From: an uncultured Selenomonadales bacterium
GTDB lineage: Bacteria; Bacillota; Negativicutes; Selenomonadales; Selenomonadaceae
Assembly (NCBI GenBank): GCA_937910665.1
Contig: CALEPR010000050.1
Coordinates: 1 to 19,533, forward strand
Length of the DNA: 19,533 nt
Direction: 5' to 3'
The first letter of the stretch is position 1; every line of letters begins with the position of its first letter. Below are positions 6,912 through 14,477 of the stretch, piece after piece. The position numbers were made by a program, and so were the translations under genes. The notes beneath the pieces are model-generated. The model had not been told where the DNA came from and searched no databases. It saw only the letters and a list, made by a program, of their open reading frames with translations.

Positions 6912-7672
6912 TACAAAGTTTTGTCGCGGAACATATGACTAAAGTTTGCGGAGTAAAGTTTTGATTCAGAATAATTTGCGTCTTGATTAAAAACTTCTCC
7001 GACCAAAATCAAAGCCGTACGCGAAATATTTTCTTGTCGAACTTTGTCGGAAATATTTTCCAGAGTGCCGCGCAAAATTTTTTCATCTTTGCGCGAGGCA
7101 TGAAAAACTACAACAACAGGCGTTGAATTTGGAAGCTCGGCGATGCGTAAATCTTCCACGACTTCAGAAATCATTTGAACAGAAAGAAAAATGCAAAGCG
7201 TCGTCCTGTGTCTTGCAAGATTGATTAAAGATTCTCGCTCGGGTGTTGGAGTTCTTCCTGCAAGTCTGGTGATGATGATTGACTGAGTAACTTCCGGCAA
7301 AGTTAATTCAGTTTTCAAACTCGCCGCCGCCGCCAAAAATGAACTCACTCCCGGCACAACTTCAAATTTAATTCCGCGACTTTTTAAAAAATCTCCTTGC
7401 TCGCGGATTGTTCCATAAATTGATGGATCTCCTGAATGAAGTCGAACAGTCAAAAAATTTTTTTCCTCTGCCTTGCAAATTTCTTCCTCAACTTCCTGCA
7501 AAGTCATTTTCGCCGAATCAAAAATTTTCGCGCCTTCCTTGCAAAATTTTAAAATTTCAGGATTGACAAGCGAACCTGCATAAATTACAACGTCCGCGAC
7601 TTTCAACAAATTTACTCCGCGAACCGTGATCAAATCTTCCGCTCCCGGTCCCGCACCGACAAAGTAAACCAT
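6911..7672 (-). CDS. cobM: Cobalt-precorrin-4 / precorrin-4 C11-methyltransferase
   Basis: This S-adenosylmethionine-dependent enzyme methylates C-11 of (cobalt-)precorrin-4 in the corrin ring pathway to vitamin B12. In an anaerobe the cobalt-first (CbiF) version is the likely one. The 253-residue protein has the Gly-rich SAM motif VGAGPGAEDLITVRG (residues 5-19), YAGSLVNPEIL (31-41), RLHSGDPSIYG (77-87), the conserved VVPGVSSFLAAAA and the family-specific TRLAGRTPTPE (135-145). The ATG at 7672 has AGGGAG about 11 bases upstream, separated by an AT-rich spacer. No other cob/cbi gene is present in the window, so it stands apart from a cobamide cluster. The stop codon touches a perfect 14-bp palindrome. 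Confidence 0.93.
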   Translation of the reverse strand: MVYFVGAGPGAEDLITVRGVNLLKVADVVIYAGSLVNPEILKFCKEGAKIFDSAKMTLQEVEEEICKAEEKNFLTVRLHSGDPSIYGTIREQGDFLKSRGIKFEVVPGVSSFLAAAASLKTELTLPEVTQSIIITRLAGRTPTPERESLINLARHRTTLCIFLSVQMISEVVEDLRIAELPNSTPVVVVFHASRKDEKILRGTLENISDKVRQENISRTALILVGEVFNQDANYSESKLYSANFSHMFRDKTL

Positions 7673-7707
7673 AAAAAAAATTTCTCCCTTCAGTCGGAAT
7701 CTGGTCG

Positions 7708-7743
7708 TTAGTAGTTAGTAAAATTCTAATCACTAACAACTAA
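7708..7743. repeat. Heptamer-type inverted repeat in the cobM leader
   Basis: TTAGTAGTTAGT (7708-7719) pairs with ACTAACAACTAA (7732-7743) with one mismatch and a 12-base loop. The arms keep the 7-base spacing of TTAG words seen in the other elements of this window. It lies between divergent genes, inside the predicted 5' leader of cobM, so terminator function is unlikely. Confidence 0.7.
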
Positions 7744-7753
7744 TCATCTTTGC

Positions 7754-7782
7754 TTGTAAGTTATAAATTTATTTGCTAAAAT
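7754..7782 (+). promoter_or_regulatory. Probable promoter of the phosphatase/transpeptidase-like fusion gene
   Basis: TTGTAA (7754-7759) and TAAAAT (7777-7782) are 17 bp apart. The start codon at 7855 lies about 70 bp downstream, with AGGAGG just before it. The site overlaps a promoter-like sequence reading the other way. Confidence 0.5.
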
Positions 7783-7789
7783 GTTTCAA
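7760..7789 (-). promoter_or_regulatory. Probable promoter of cobM
   Basis: On the minus strand TTGAAA (7789-7784) and TATAAC (7765-7760) are 18 bp apart. It overlaps the plus-strand promoter at 7754-7782 almost completely, so RNA polymerase could probably occupy only one at a time. The predicted cobM leader then contains the 7708-7743 hairpin. Confidence 0.4.
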
Positions 7790-7854
7790 GATAAAAATAT
7801 TACAGTCGCAGAAATTTTTCAAGAAATATTTTTTTTTGCGGCGCAGGAGGAAAA

Positions 7855-9294
7855 ATGAAACATTTGAAATCTTTTGCAAAAATTTTTTTTGCGGCGACAA
7901 TTTTTTTCGGCGCAAATAATTTTTGTCACGCAGAAACTTTGCAAGAATTACAACAAAAATTAAATTCTGAGGCGGAAGAATATTTTGCAAGAAAGCAGGG
8001 TGCGGAAGAAAATTTAATGTCGATTGCTTGGATGCAAAATTCTGCCGAGTATCGCGCACTTTGTTATCAAGCATACAACGCAGGAAAAAAATCTGTCGAC
8101 TCCGCACTTCAAGAGGAACATGCAAAGCCGCTTGCAATAATTGTTGACTTGGACGAAACACTTTTATGCACCATGCCTTTTGATGCGATGTTGGTCGGCA
8201 GCGGAAAAACTTTGACAAGTGACGAGTGGAACGGCTGGCTGAAGTCCGGCAAATCTGAGGCGATGCCCGGCGCAGTCGATTTTACAAAATATGTCGCGTC
8301 GAAAAATGTTGAAATTTTTTATGTCACCAATATAAAATTTTTGGACAGCACAATAAAAAATCTTTATCACGCAGGTTTCCCTTTCGCTGAACGCGGTCAC
8401 ATACTTTGCAAAACCGACACAGGAAATAAACAGCCGCGTTTCGACGAAGTTGCAAAAAATTTTGATGTGATACTTTACATGGGAGATAACGCCGGAGATT
8501 TTCCGCTTGAAACTTATGAAAAAAATTCTGCCGAAAGAAATTCCATCATCGACAGCAATAAAAATAATTTCGGTGCGAAGTTCATCGCTCTGCCAAATCC
8601 TGTTTACGGAGCGTGGGAAAATGCGCTTGACGAAAATTACAAAAAACTTTCCGTCGAAGAAAAAATTTCTGCCAGACAAAAATCTCTGCGCGGCTGGGGC
8701 ATAACTCAAAATAAAATTTCCGCGCTGCTGAAAAATTCCAAAACTGCACAGAATACAAATCAAATTATTTTGGTCGCAGATCATAATTTAAGTTTGTGGA
8801 ATAAAAATTCTGAAGGCTCTTGGCAAAAAAATTTTGAAACTTTTTGCGGCTACGGCTCGGGAGGTTTGAGCGAACATCGCCGCGAAGGTGACGCGAGCAC
8901 ACCTGTCGGAAGTTTTCCAATCCTGTACGCTTTTGGCGTTGGCGAAAATCCTGGAGCGAAAATGGAATACAAACAGATTACAGAAAATTCCTATCTGTCC
9001 TCCGAAAGTGAAACTTACAATACTTGGGTTGAATCTGAAACGCCCCTTCAAAGCGGAGAACATTTAATCGAAGTTTATCAGTACACTTATGGAATGAACA
9101 TCGGTTTTAATATCAATCCTGCGGTCGTCGGTCGCGGCTCGGCAGTTTTTTTGCACTGCAAAGGTTTGGGCAGGTGGACGACGGCGGCGGGAATTTGTGT
9201 TCGCGAAGGAGACATGATAAAACTTTTAAAACTTACTCAAGACGGCGCACACATAATTATCGTTCCGACGATTGACGACATTTCAAAATATTAG
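7855..9294 (+). CDS. Secreted e(P4)-type acid phosphatase fused to an L,D-transpeptidase (YkuD)-like domain
   Basis: The 479-residue protein has a signal peptide (cleavage likely after CHA, residue 26). Residues 50-275 match the HAD-superfamily acid phosphatase / 5'-nucleotidase e(P4) family: IAWMQNSAEYRALCYQAYN (57-75), nucleophile motif D98-L-D100-E, FYVTN (155-159), K192, and MGDNAGDF (209-216). Residues 300-479 resemble a YkuD-type L,D-transpeptidase, the fold that cross-links peptidoglycan 3-3 or attaches proteins: REGDASTPVGSFP, KQIT, the NTWVES segment, and GSAVFLH with H434. The usual TAGC(V/I)xV catalytic motif reads TAAGICV here, so Gly446 stands where the Cys is expected and C448 is two residues later. 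Cell-surface location is inferred. AGGAGG supports ATG 7855. The stop TAG lies in a TTAGGAG word. Confidence 0.85.
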   Translation: MKHLKSFAKIFFAATIFFGANNFCHAETLQELQQKLNSEAEEYFARKQGAEENLMSIAWMQNSAEYRALCYQAYNAGKKSVDSALQEEHAKPLAIIVDLDETLLCTMPFDAMLVGSGKTLTSDEWNGWLKSGKSEAMPGAVDFTKYVASKNVEIFYVTNIKFLDSTIKNLYHAGFPFAERGHILCKTDTGNKQPRFDEVAKNFDVILYMGDNAGDFPLETYEKNSAERNSIIDSNKNNFGAKFIALPNPVYGAWENALDENYKKLSVEEKISARQKSLRGWGITQNKISALLKNSKTAQNTNQIILVADHNLSLWNKNSEGSWQKNFETFCGYGSGGLSEHRREGDASTPVGSFPILYAFGVGENPGAKMEYKQITENSYLSSESETYNTWVESETPLQSGEHLIEVYQYTYGMNIGFNINPAVVGRGSAVFLHCKGLGRWTTAAGICVREGDMIKLLKLTQDGAHIIIVPTIDDISKY

Positions 9295-9405
9295 GAGACT
9301 TTAGGAAATAAAAAAAATTATTATAAATGTTACGGTGATAAAAAAATTCACAGCTTGCCGAGAGACTATTTGTTAAGTTCAAAATTTCAAAGGAAGTGGA
9401 TTTTC

Positions 9406-11187
9406 GTGGATAAGGAAGATTTGTTGTATTTACTTCGTGATCCTGAGGTACGCAGGACTATTTTCAAAATTGTTTGCCATGAACTTTTGGAAGTGGTCAA
9501 GCGCGAAAGTAAAGGCGGACAATCTGTCGCCGAGTATGCAATTCAATCTGCCATTGAGTCGGCTGTTCAAACTGCGTTGGCTTCTGTTGGCGTGAAAAGC
9601 GCAGGCAAAAAATTTTCAGACAAAAAACATGGCAAAGATTTTGTTGATGACTTTGATGACCGCGAAAATTTTGAAGACAACTTTGAAGGCGAAGAAAATT
9701 TTGATTCAGAGGAGGAAGATTTTCACAACAGAAAATCTCGCCGTCGCAGCCGCGATTATGATGAAGATGACGACGAAGATTATCATGAAAGAAAGTCGCG
9801 TCGTCGGCGCAGCCGTGATTATGATGATGAAGATGATTTTGAAGATGACGATTACAGAGGTCGCAGAAGTTCGTCAAGGGGCAAATTTTCTTCTGACACT
9901 GAACGGAGTATGTCGCGCAGAGAAAAAATTTCTGCGTCGGAAATGGAAGGCGACGACAATATAAAAATTCCTGCTCGTCAACGTGGAGAAAAAATTTCTG
10001 ACTCGGAAATGGAAGGCGACGACAATATAAAATTTCCTGCTCGTCAACGTGGAGAAAAAATTTCTGACTCGGAAATCGAAGGCGACGACAATATTAAAAT
10101 TCCTGCTCGCCAACGTGGAGAAAAAATTTCTGCGTCGGAAATGGAAGGCGACGACAATATTAAAATTCCTTCCGAAAAATCTGCAGAAAAAGTTCCTGAG
10201 GAAGTTAAACCAAAACCGACAATCGACCGCGCAAAACTTGCGGCGATGGCTGCGACTGCGGCGAAGGCTTCCACCGATGCCGCCGAGCGCGAAAAAGTTA
10301 TGGCGATGAAGGAAAAAATGTGGCGCGACATTGAGGAACGCAAAAAAGCTGCGCCGAAAACTGAAGATTTAGTTGCCAGCTTGCTCGCTCAACAAAAAGC
10401 AAAAACAGTTGAACAACCTGCGCCGCCTGCAACAACTCTCCGAACCGTGAAAGAAATTGTAATCCCCGCTCAAGAACATAATCACGAATCTGCGACGCAT
10501 GAGTCTATTGACAAATTTACTCTTGTGCTTGAACGTCCCTGCCCTGTCTGTGAAAATTTGACTCGCGTCGTGAAAACCAAAACGCGGCAGATTGTTGACA
10601 CCAGAGATGTTGATCTTTGCATCCACTACAAAAGTTTCAATCCTTACTTGTATTATGTTTGGGCTTGCGAAAATTGCGGATTTGCGGCGGAGGAAACAAG
10701 ATTTTTAAGTCCAATGCCAAAACGCACACGCGGAAAAATTAAATCTTTCCTCATCAGCAACAATCTTGTCATGCCTTTCCTGCGCGAAAGAAATGTTCAG
10801 GACGCGATGTCATTTTATGAAATGGCAATTTTGTTTTCTGAGGCGTTTGAGCCGTCGATGGGAAGGCAAGCAGGTTTGTATCAAAAAATGGCGTGGATTC
10901 AGCGTTACGAAGGCAACAAAGAAAAAGAACTTGAGTACCTGAGAAAAACTGCTGAACTTTATGAAGAGTCTTTCGGCAAGGAGCGTTATCCTATTGGAAA
11001 TGTGAGCGACACAACTGCTCTGTATGTCACTGCCGCAACATATTTTTTGCTTGGCGAATATGAAAAGTCTACAAAAATTTTGAGCCGCATTATCGAAAAT
11101 CAAAGTTTGCGTAGTTCAAATCCGAACTTATATGACAGAGCGCGAGACCTTTGGCAAGACATTCGGAAGAATAAAGGCGTAAAATAG
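9406..11187 (+). CDS. DUF2225 protein with repeat-rich linker (paralog 1)
   Basis: The 593-residue protein has unknown function. An N-terminal motif, LLYLLRDPEVRRTIFKIV (residues 6-23), is shared with the next gene. Then come a Ser/Ala helix region, an alternating acidic/arginine stretch (about 75-160, with RKSRRR-SRDYD twice), four tandem 22-residue repeats (172-259, GEKISDSEMEGDDNIK type), an Ala/Lys helix with EREKVMAMKEKMWRDIEE (from 294), and the DUF2225 domain (about 370-593). That domain has CPVC (C379, C382) and CENC (C421, C424), a likely zinc site, and TPR-like helices. I chose GTG 9406 because AAAGGAAG lies nine bases upstream and the paralog begins the same way; the frame is open back to a TTG at 9355. 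No signal peptide. The TAG stop begins a heptamer repeat. Confidence 0.85.
   Translation: MDKEDLLYLLRDPEVRRTIFKIVCHELLEVVKRESKGGQSVAEYAIQSAIESAVQTALASVGVKSAGKKFSDKKHGKDFVDDFDDRENFEDNFEGEENFDSEEEDFHNRKSRRRSRDYDEDDDEDYHERKSRRRRSRDYDDEDDFEDDDYRGRRSSSRGKFSSDTERSMSRREKISASEMEGDDNIKIPARQRGEKISDSEMEGDDNIKFPARQRGEKISDSEIEGDDNIKIPARQRGEKISASEMEGDDNIKIPSEKSAEKVPEEVKPKPTIDRAKLAAMAATAAKASTDAAEREKVMAMKEKMWRDIEERKKAAPKTEDLVASLLAQQKAKTVEQPAPPATTLRTVKEIVIPAQEHNHESATHESIDKFTLVLERPCPVCENLTRVVKTKTRQIVDTRDVDLCIHYKSFNPYLYYVWACENCGFAAEETRFLSPMPKRTRGKIKSFLISNNLVMPFLRERNVQDAMSFYEMAILFSEAFEPSMGRQAGLYQKMAWIQRYEGNKEKELEYLRKTAELYEESFGKERYPIGNVSDTTALYVTAATYFLLGEYEKSTKILSRIIENQSLRSSNPNLYDRARDLWQDIRKNKGVK
9919..10182 (+). 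repeat. In-frame 66-bp tandem repeat, four units
   Basis: Four 66-bp units begin at 9919, 9985, 10051 and 10117 and encode 22-residue repeats. Units differ by few bases (for example SAS or SDS, EMEG or EIEG, IKIP or IKFP); the last diverges at its end. The high DNA identity points to recent duplication, and the unit length keeps the reading frame so copy number can change freely. Confidence 0.95.
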
Positions 11188-11279
11188 TTGTTAGTGGTTA
11201 GAAGCTGTATTCAAATAGGATTTACTTAACCCTTATCCCCGGAACTTGTTCATACAACTTCTAAGATTTTAATTCCTAA
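11185..11279. repeat. Heptamer words plus imperfect inverted repeat between the two DUF2225 genes
   Basis: Heptamer-spaced TAGTTGT, TAGTGGT and TAGAAGC start at the stop codon of the first DUF2225 gene (11185). TTAGAAGCTGTAT (11198-11210) is matched by ATACAACTTCTAA (11252-11264) as an inverted repeat with one mismatch around a 41-base interior, and TTAATTCCTAA (11269-11279) follows. No T-run follows the stem, so it resembles a small non-coding repeat element more than a terminator. Confidence 0.65.
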
Positions 11280-11331
11280 AAATTACAGACTACAAATTTA
11301 ATGAAAAAAAGTTTTTAAGGAAGTGGTTTCT

Positions 11332-12591
11332 TTGCAGAAAAAAGAGTTGATTCTCTTGTTGCGCGATCCTGATGTGTGTAGAGAAATTTTTGGTATCGTC
11401 AAACGCGGAGGAACGCCCCTGCCGCTTGACGCACCTATCGGCAATATTGCACCTGTCAGACCTGTGCCGCCGGTACAACAAACTGCCTCGTCCGCGCAAG
11501 TCACTTCCTCCAGCGACCGCGACAGAATTTTGGCACTCAGGCAAAAAATGTGGCAAGCCATGAGTGAAAAAAAATCTGCCCAGACTGCAAATAATTCTGA
11601 ACAAACTATTGAAACTATCAAACAAAATATCACACCAAAAATCGCTGAAACAATTAAACAACGCTTGCAAGAAAATTCTGCCGCTCCTGTCGAGGAAGTC
11701 AAAGAAGAAAAACCGGTCGCCGAAGTTGAAACTGAAACAGAACAGAAAGTTGACTTCAGCGCAAAATTAAATTTCCTCCGCTCGCACGCACAAAAAGTTA
11801 ATGAAGAAAAAGCCGCACAAGAGGCGGCGAAGGCTGCAGAAAGTCCTGAACATGCGGCGGCTGAAAAATATTCCTTCACGATTGAACGTCCTTGCCCGAT
11901 CTGCGAAATGAAAACTCGCGTCGTCCACACCAAAACGCGACTCGTTACCGAAAGTCAAGATGCCGACTTGTGTACGCATTATAAAGATTTTAATCCATAC
12001 CTGTACACAGTTTGGGCTTGCGAACATTGCGGCTTTGCGGCGGAGGAAGCAAAATTTCGCGGACATATTCCGCAGCGCACAAAAGATAAAATTCGCGCCT
12101 TCCTCCAGACAAATAATTTAGTTATGCCTTTCATCGAGGAGAGGACGACGGAGGACGCTTTGTCATTTTATGAAATTGCAATTTTGTTTTCTGAAATTTT
12201 TGATCCATCGCCCGGCAGACAGGCGGCACTTTATCAAAAAATGGCGTGGTGTTGTCGTTACGAAGAACCAAACACCGAGAAAGAAAAAGAATTTCTGCGA
12301 AAAGCAGCGGAACTTTATGAAAAATCTTTAGAAACTGAACGCTATCCAATCGGAAAAATGTCCGACGATACTGCAATGTATATCACAGGCGCAATTTATT
12401 TTATGTTGGAAGATTATGACAGCGCGACCAAACAATTAAGTCACATTATGAGCAATCAAAAATTGCGCTCGACCGCTCCGAAAATGTTTGAAAAGGCTCG
12501 CGATATGTGGCAGGATATAAAACAAATGCGTCGGATTCAGGAAAAGAATGAACAAATTGCGGCGGCAGTTTTGAAACGCGCGAACACCTGA
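11332..12591 (+). CDS. DUF2225 protein (paralog 2)
   Basis: This 419-residue paralog of the preceding gene has unknown function. It keeps the N-terminal motif LILLLRDPDVCREIFGIV (about 5-22), a Pro/Ser linker, the helix DRDRILALRQKMWQAMSEKK (62-81), and a long Glu/Lys/Ala-rich segment likely to form coiled coil or disorder (about 85-175). The DUF2225 domain (about 180-400) has C188, C191, C230 and C233 as a probable zinc ribbon and TPR-like repeats (SFYEIAILFSE, LYQKMAW, KAAELYEKS). The 22-residue repeats and Arg/Asp tracts of paralog 1 are absent. I chose TTG 11332 because AAGGAAG lies eight bases upstream, in the same arrangement as in paralog 1; a GTG at 11323 overlaps that site. The pair arose by duplication. 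Confidence 0.85.
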   Translation: MQKKELILLLRDPDVCREIFGIVKRGGTPLPLDAPIGNIAPVRPVPPVQQTASSAQVTSSSDRDRILALRQKMWQAMSEKKSAQTANNSEQTIETIKQNITPKIAETIKQRLQENSAAPVEEVKEEKPVAEVETETEQKVDFSAKLNFLRSHAQKVNEEKAAQEAAKAAESPEHAAAEKYSFTIERPCPICEMKTRVVHTKTRLVTESQDADLCTHYKDFNPYLYTVWACEHCGFAAEEAKFRGHIPQRTKDKIRAFLQTNNLVMPFIEERTTEDALSFYEIAILFSEIFDPSPGRQAALYQKMAWCCRYEEPNTEKEKEFLRKAAELYEKSLETERYPIGKMSDDTAMYITGAIYFMLEDYDSATKQLSHIMSNQKLRSTAPKMFEKARDMWQDIKQMRRIQEKNEQIAAAVLKRANT

Positions 12592-12733
12592 CTAAATTTA
12601 AAACATCATGAACTTGAATCCGAAAATGATTTTGCCCGAGAAAAATTTTTGAAAAAACTTTTTGCTGTAAGTTTTACAATTTTTTTCTTCCACCTCGGCA
12701 AAAAAAATTTTCTCCTGCCGATAAACAATTTTC

Positions 12734-12762
12734 TTTACAGCTTCACAAATGTTTTGTATATT
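12734..12762 (+). promoter_or_regulatory. Probable promoter of the carboxylesterase gene
   Basis: TTTACA (12734-12739) and TATATT (12757-12762) are 17 bp apart, about 34 bp before the start codon. The rest of the 195-bp gap after the second DUF2225 gene shows only AT-rich sequence and a weak CGGCA/TGCCG pair. Confidence 0.6.
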
Positions 12763-12795
12763 TAGTTTGAAAAATTTTTAAGGAGGTTGATGTTT

Positions 12796-14397
12796 GTGTT
12801 TAGGAAAATTTTTTTGCTGAGTTGTCTTCTGCTGGCAATGATGGCAACAGGTTGCGGAGGAGGAAATGAACCCGCCGCAAATAATTCCGCGCCTGAAGTT
12901 GATGTGACCGGAGGAAAGATCAAAGGCACAGTCGATGCGAATGGAGTGAAAATTTTTAAAGGTATCCCATACGCCGCGACGACCGCCGGAGAAAATCGTT
13001 GGAAAGCTCCTCAACCTGTTCAGTCTTGGGAAGGAGTTTTGGATTGCACACAAGATGGTCCGATTGTAATTCAGGGCGATCCTCAACCTTTCGATCCTTG
13101 GACGGCTGAATATGTTGACGGCGGTTACACAATCGAAAACGGAAAGATTAGCGAAGACAGTTTGCGACTAAATGTCTGGACAAAAGCTGACGCAAATGCA
13201 AAACAGCCTGTAATTGTTTACATTCACGGCGGCGCAAATGTTTCAGGAAGCGGCAATAACGAAGTTTACAAAGGCGACAATATTGCGCTGAAAGATGTTG
13301 TTTATGTGTCGATAAATTATCGCGTCGGAATTTTCGGTTTCCTTGCTTACAAAGATTCGACCGGCGAGGAAGTCACAGGAAATTTTGCGATTCAAGATCA
13401 AATTGCTGCGTTGAAATGGGTTAAAGAAAATATTTCCAAGTTCGGCGGCGATCCGGACAACGTGACAATCATGGGACAGTCTGCAGGTTCAACCAATGTT
13501 CAAAATTTAATTTGTTCACCTGCGGCGGCAGGACTTTTCAACAAAGCAGTTTTCCTTAGCTACAACAATTCTACTAGCGAAGGTGTCTTGCTGAAAACGA
13601 CAGACACTTTGGAAAATATGGAGAGCACAGCGACAGAAAAACTTGACGGCAAAACTTTAGCTGAACTTCGTCAGATGGATGCAGCAGAAATTTTGAAACT
13701 TGGTTATATGCCAAACTCCGCGACTATCGACGGAACTTTTGTCACAATGTCTACTAAAGATTCTTTCAACAGCGGAAACTTTAACAAAGTCGACATTATT
13801 TGCGGCGGAGTTTTCGGCGATCCTTATCTGTTCGATGCGTTTTTAAATTTAGGAAATTTCATGGAACCTAAAATTTCTTTGACGGCGGACGAATATGAAG
13901 AACTTCTTCGCGATGCCAATGCTGAAAATCTTCTCGAACTTTATCCGGCAGGAGAAAATGCACTTGATGCGGCGAAATCTGTCAACAACGACAAGACTAT
14001 TTCCAGTTACTACACAGTCGCTCAAGAAAAAAATTCTAACGACGCTGACCACAGAAGTTATGTTTATTTCTTCCGTCATCCTGTCCCTGACACTCCCGAG
14101 CGTATGGAAAAATATGGCGCATTCCACACCGGCGACGTTGGCTATTGGTTGAATAATTTCACAAAACTTTATCCGAGAAATTGGACTGACACTGATAAAA
14201 AAATTGGCGACGAAATGTCGAGCTATCTTGTGAACTTTGCAAAGACCGGGGATCCGAACGGCGGAGATTTGCCTGAATGGAAAGACGTTGCTTCGACTTC
14301 GGAAATTTCCTATCTCGATATTGGCGACGAAATTAAATTTGTAGAAATGAATCCCGACAAAGCCGACTTCTGGACAAATTATTGGCAGACAAAATAA
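12796..14397 (+). CDS. Type-B carboxylesterase lipoprotein
   Basis: This is an alpha/beta-hydrolase of the carboxylesterase/lipase type-B family, which cleaves carboxylic esters; the natural substrate is unknown. The 533-residue protein has a lipoprotein signal ending in ATGC (C20) and a Gly/Asn/Ala tether, so it is probably anchored at the cell surface or in the periplasm. Visible family features are FKGIPYA, the oxyanion segment IHGGANVSGSG, the nucleophile elbow GQSAGS with S229, and the His motif AFHTGD with H444. The acid position reads FGDPYLF with D342 where the family usually has Glu. I chose GTG 12796 because AGGAGG lies nine bases upstream; ATG 12790 and TTG 12787 are in frame but too close to it. 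It has its own promoter and terminator. Confidence 0.9.
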   Translation: MFRKIFLLSCLLLAMMATGCGGGNEPAANNSAPEVDVTGGKIKGTVDANGVKIFKGIPYAATTAGENRWKAPQPVQSWEGVLDCTQDGPIVIQGDPQPFDPWTAEYVDGGYTIENGKISEDSLRLNVWTKADANAKQPVIVYIHGGANVSGSGNNEVYKGDNIALKDVVYVSINYRVGIFGFLAYKDSTGEEVTGNFAIQDQIAALKWVKENISKFGGDPDNVTIMGQSAGSTNVQNLICSPAAAGLFNKAVFLSYNNSTSEGVLLKTTDTLENMESTATEKLDGKTLAELRQMDAAEILKLGYMPNSATIDGTFVTMSTKDSFNSGNFNKVDIICGGVFGDPYLFDAFLNLGNFMEPKISLTADEYEELLRDANAENLLELYPAGENALDAAKSVNNDKTISSYYTVAQEKNSNDADHRSYVYFFRHPVPDTPERMEKYGAFHTGDVGYWLNNFTKLYPRNWTDTDKKIGDEMSSYLVNFAKTGDPNGGDLPEWKDVASTSEISYLDIGDEIKFVEMNPDKADFWTNYWQTK

Positions 14398-14420
14398 ATT
14401 TTAATTTTTAAAATTTTTAA

Positions 14421-14453
14421 GCGGAAAGTTTAGAAAAACTTCCCGCTTTTTTT
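14421..14453 (+). terminator. Rho-independent terminator after the carboxylesterase gene
   Basis: GCGGAAAGTT (14421-14430) pairs with AACTTCCCGC (14437-14446) with a single A-C mismatch and a six-base loop, followed by seven T (14447-14453). It lies between convergent genes. On the opposite strand the stem is followed by a weaker AT-rich run, so it may also slow transcripts of the SLH porin gene. Confidence 0.9.
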
Positions 14454-14477
14454 GTTAAGAAATTTTAAAATAAATTT

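Noticed and set aside
9301..9405. Promoter in front of the first DUF2225 gene
   Set aside because: AT-rich words such as TATTAT are present but no -35 box at suitable spacing could be paired with them.
9497..9877. A His/Asn-rich minus-strand frame opposite the first DUF2225 gene
   Set aside because: It arises from the Asp/Glu-rich codons of the real gene read backwards; no ribosome binding site or known motif.
11298..11933. A 211-codon minus-strand frame opposite the second DUF2225 gene
   Set aside because: It is a shadow of the coding strand, Ser/Ala/Cys/Phe-rich without domains, and would overlap a gene with clear homology.
12640..12725. Possible terminator after the second DUF2225 gene (CGGCA/TGCCG and CCGAG/CTCGG pairs)
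   Set aside because: Stems are only five base pairs, loops are long and no T-run follows the stem.
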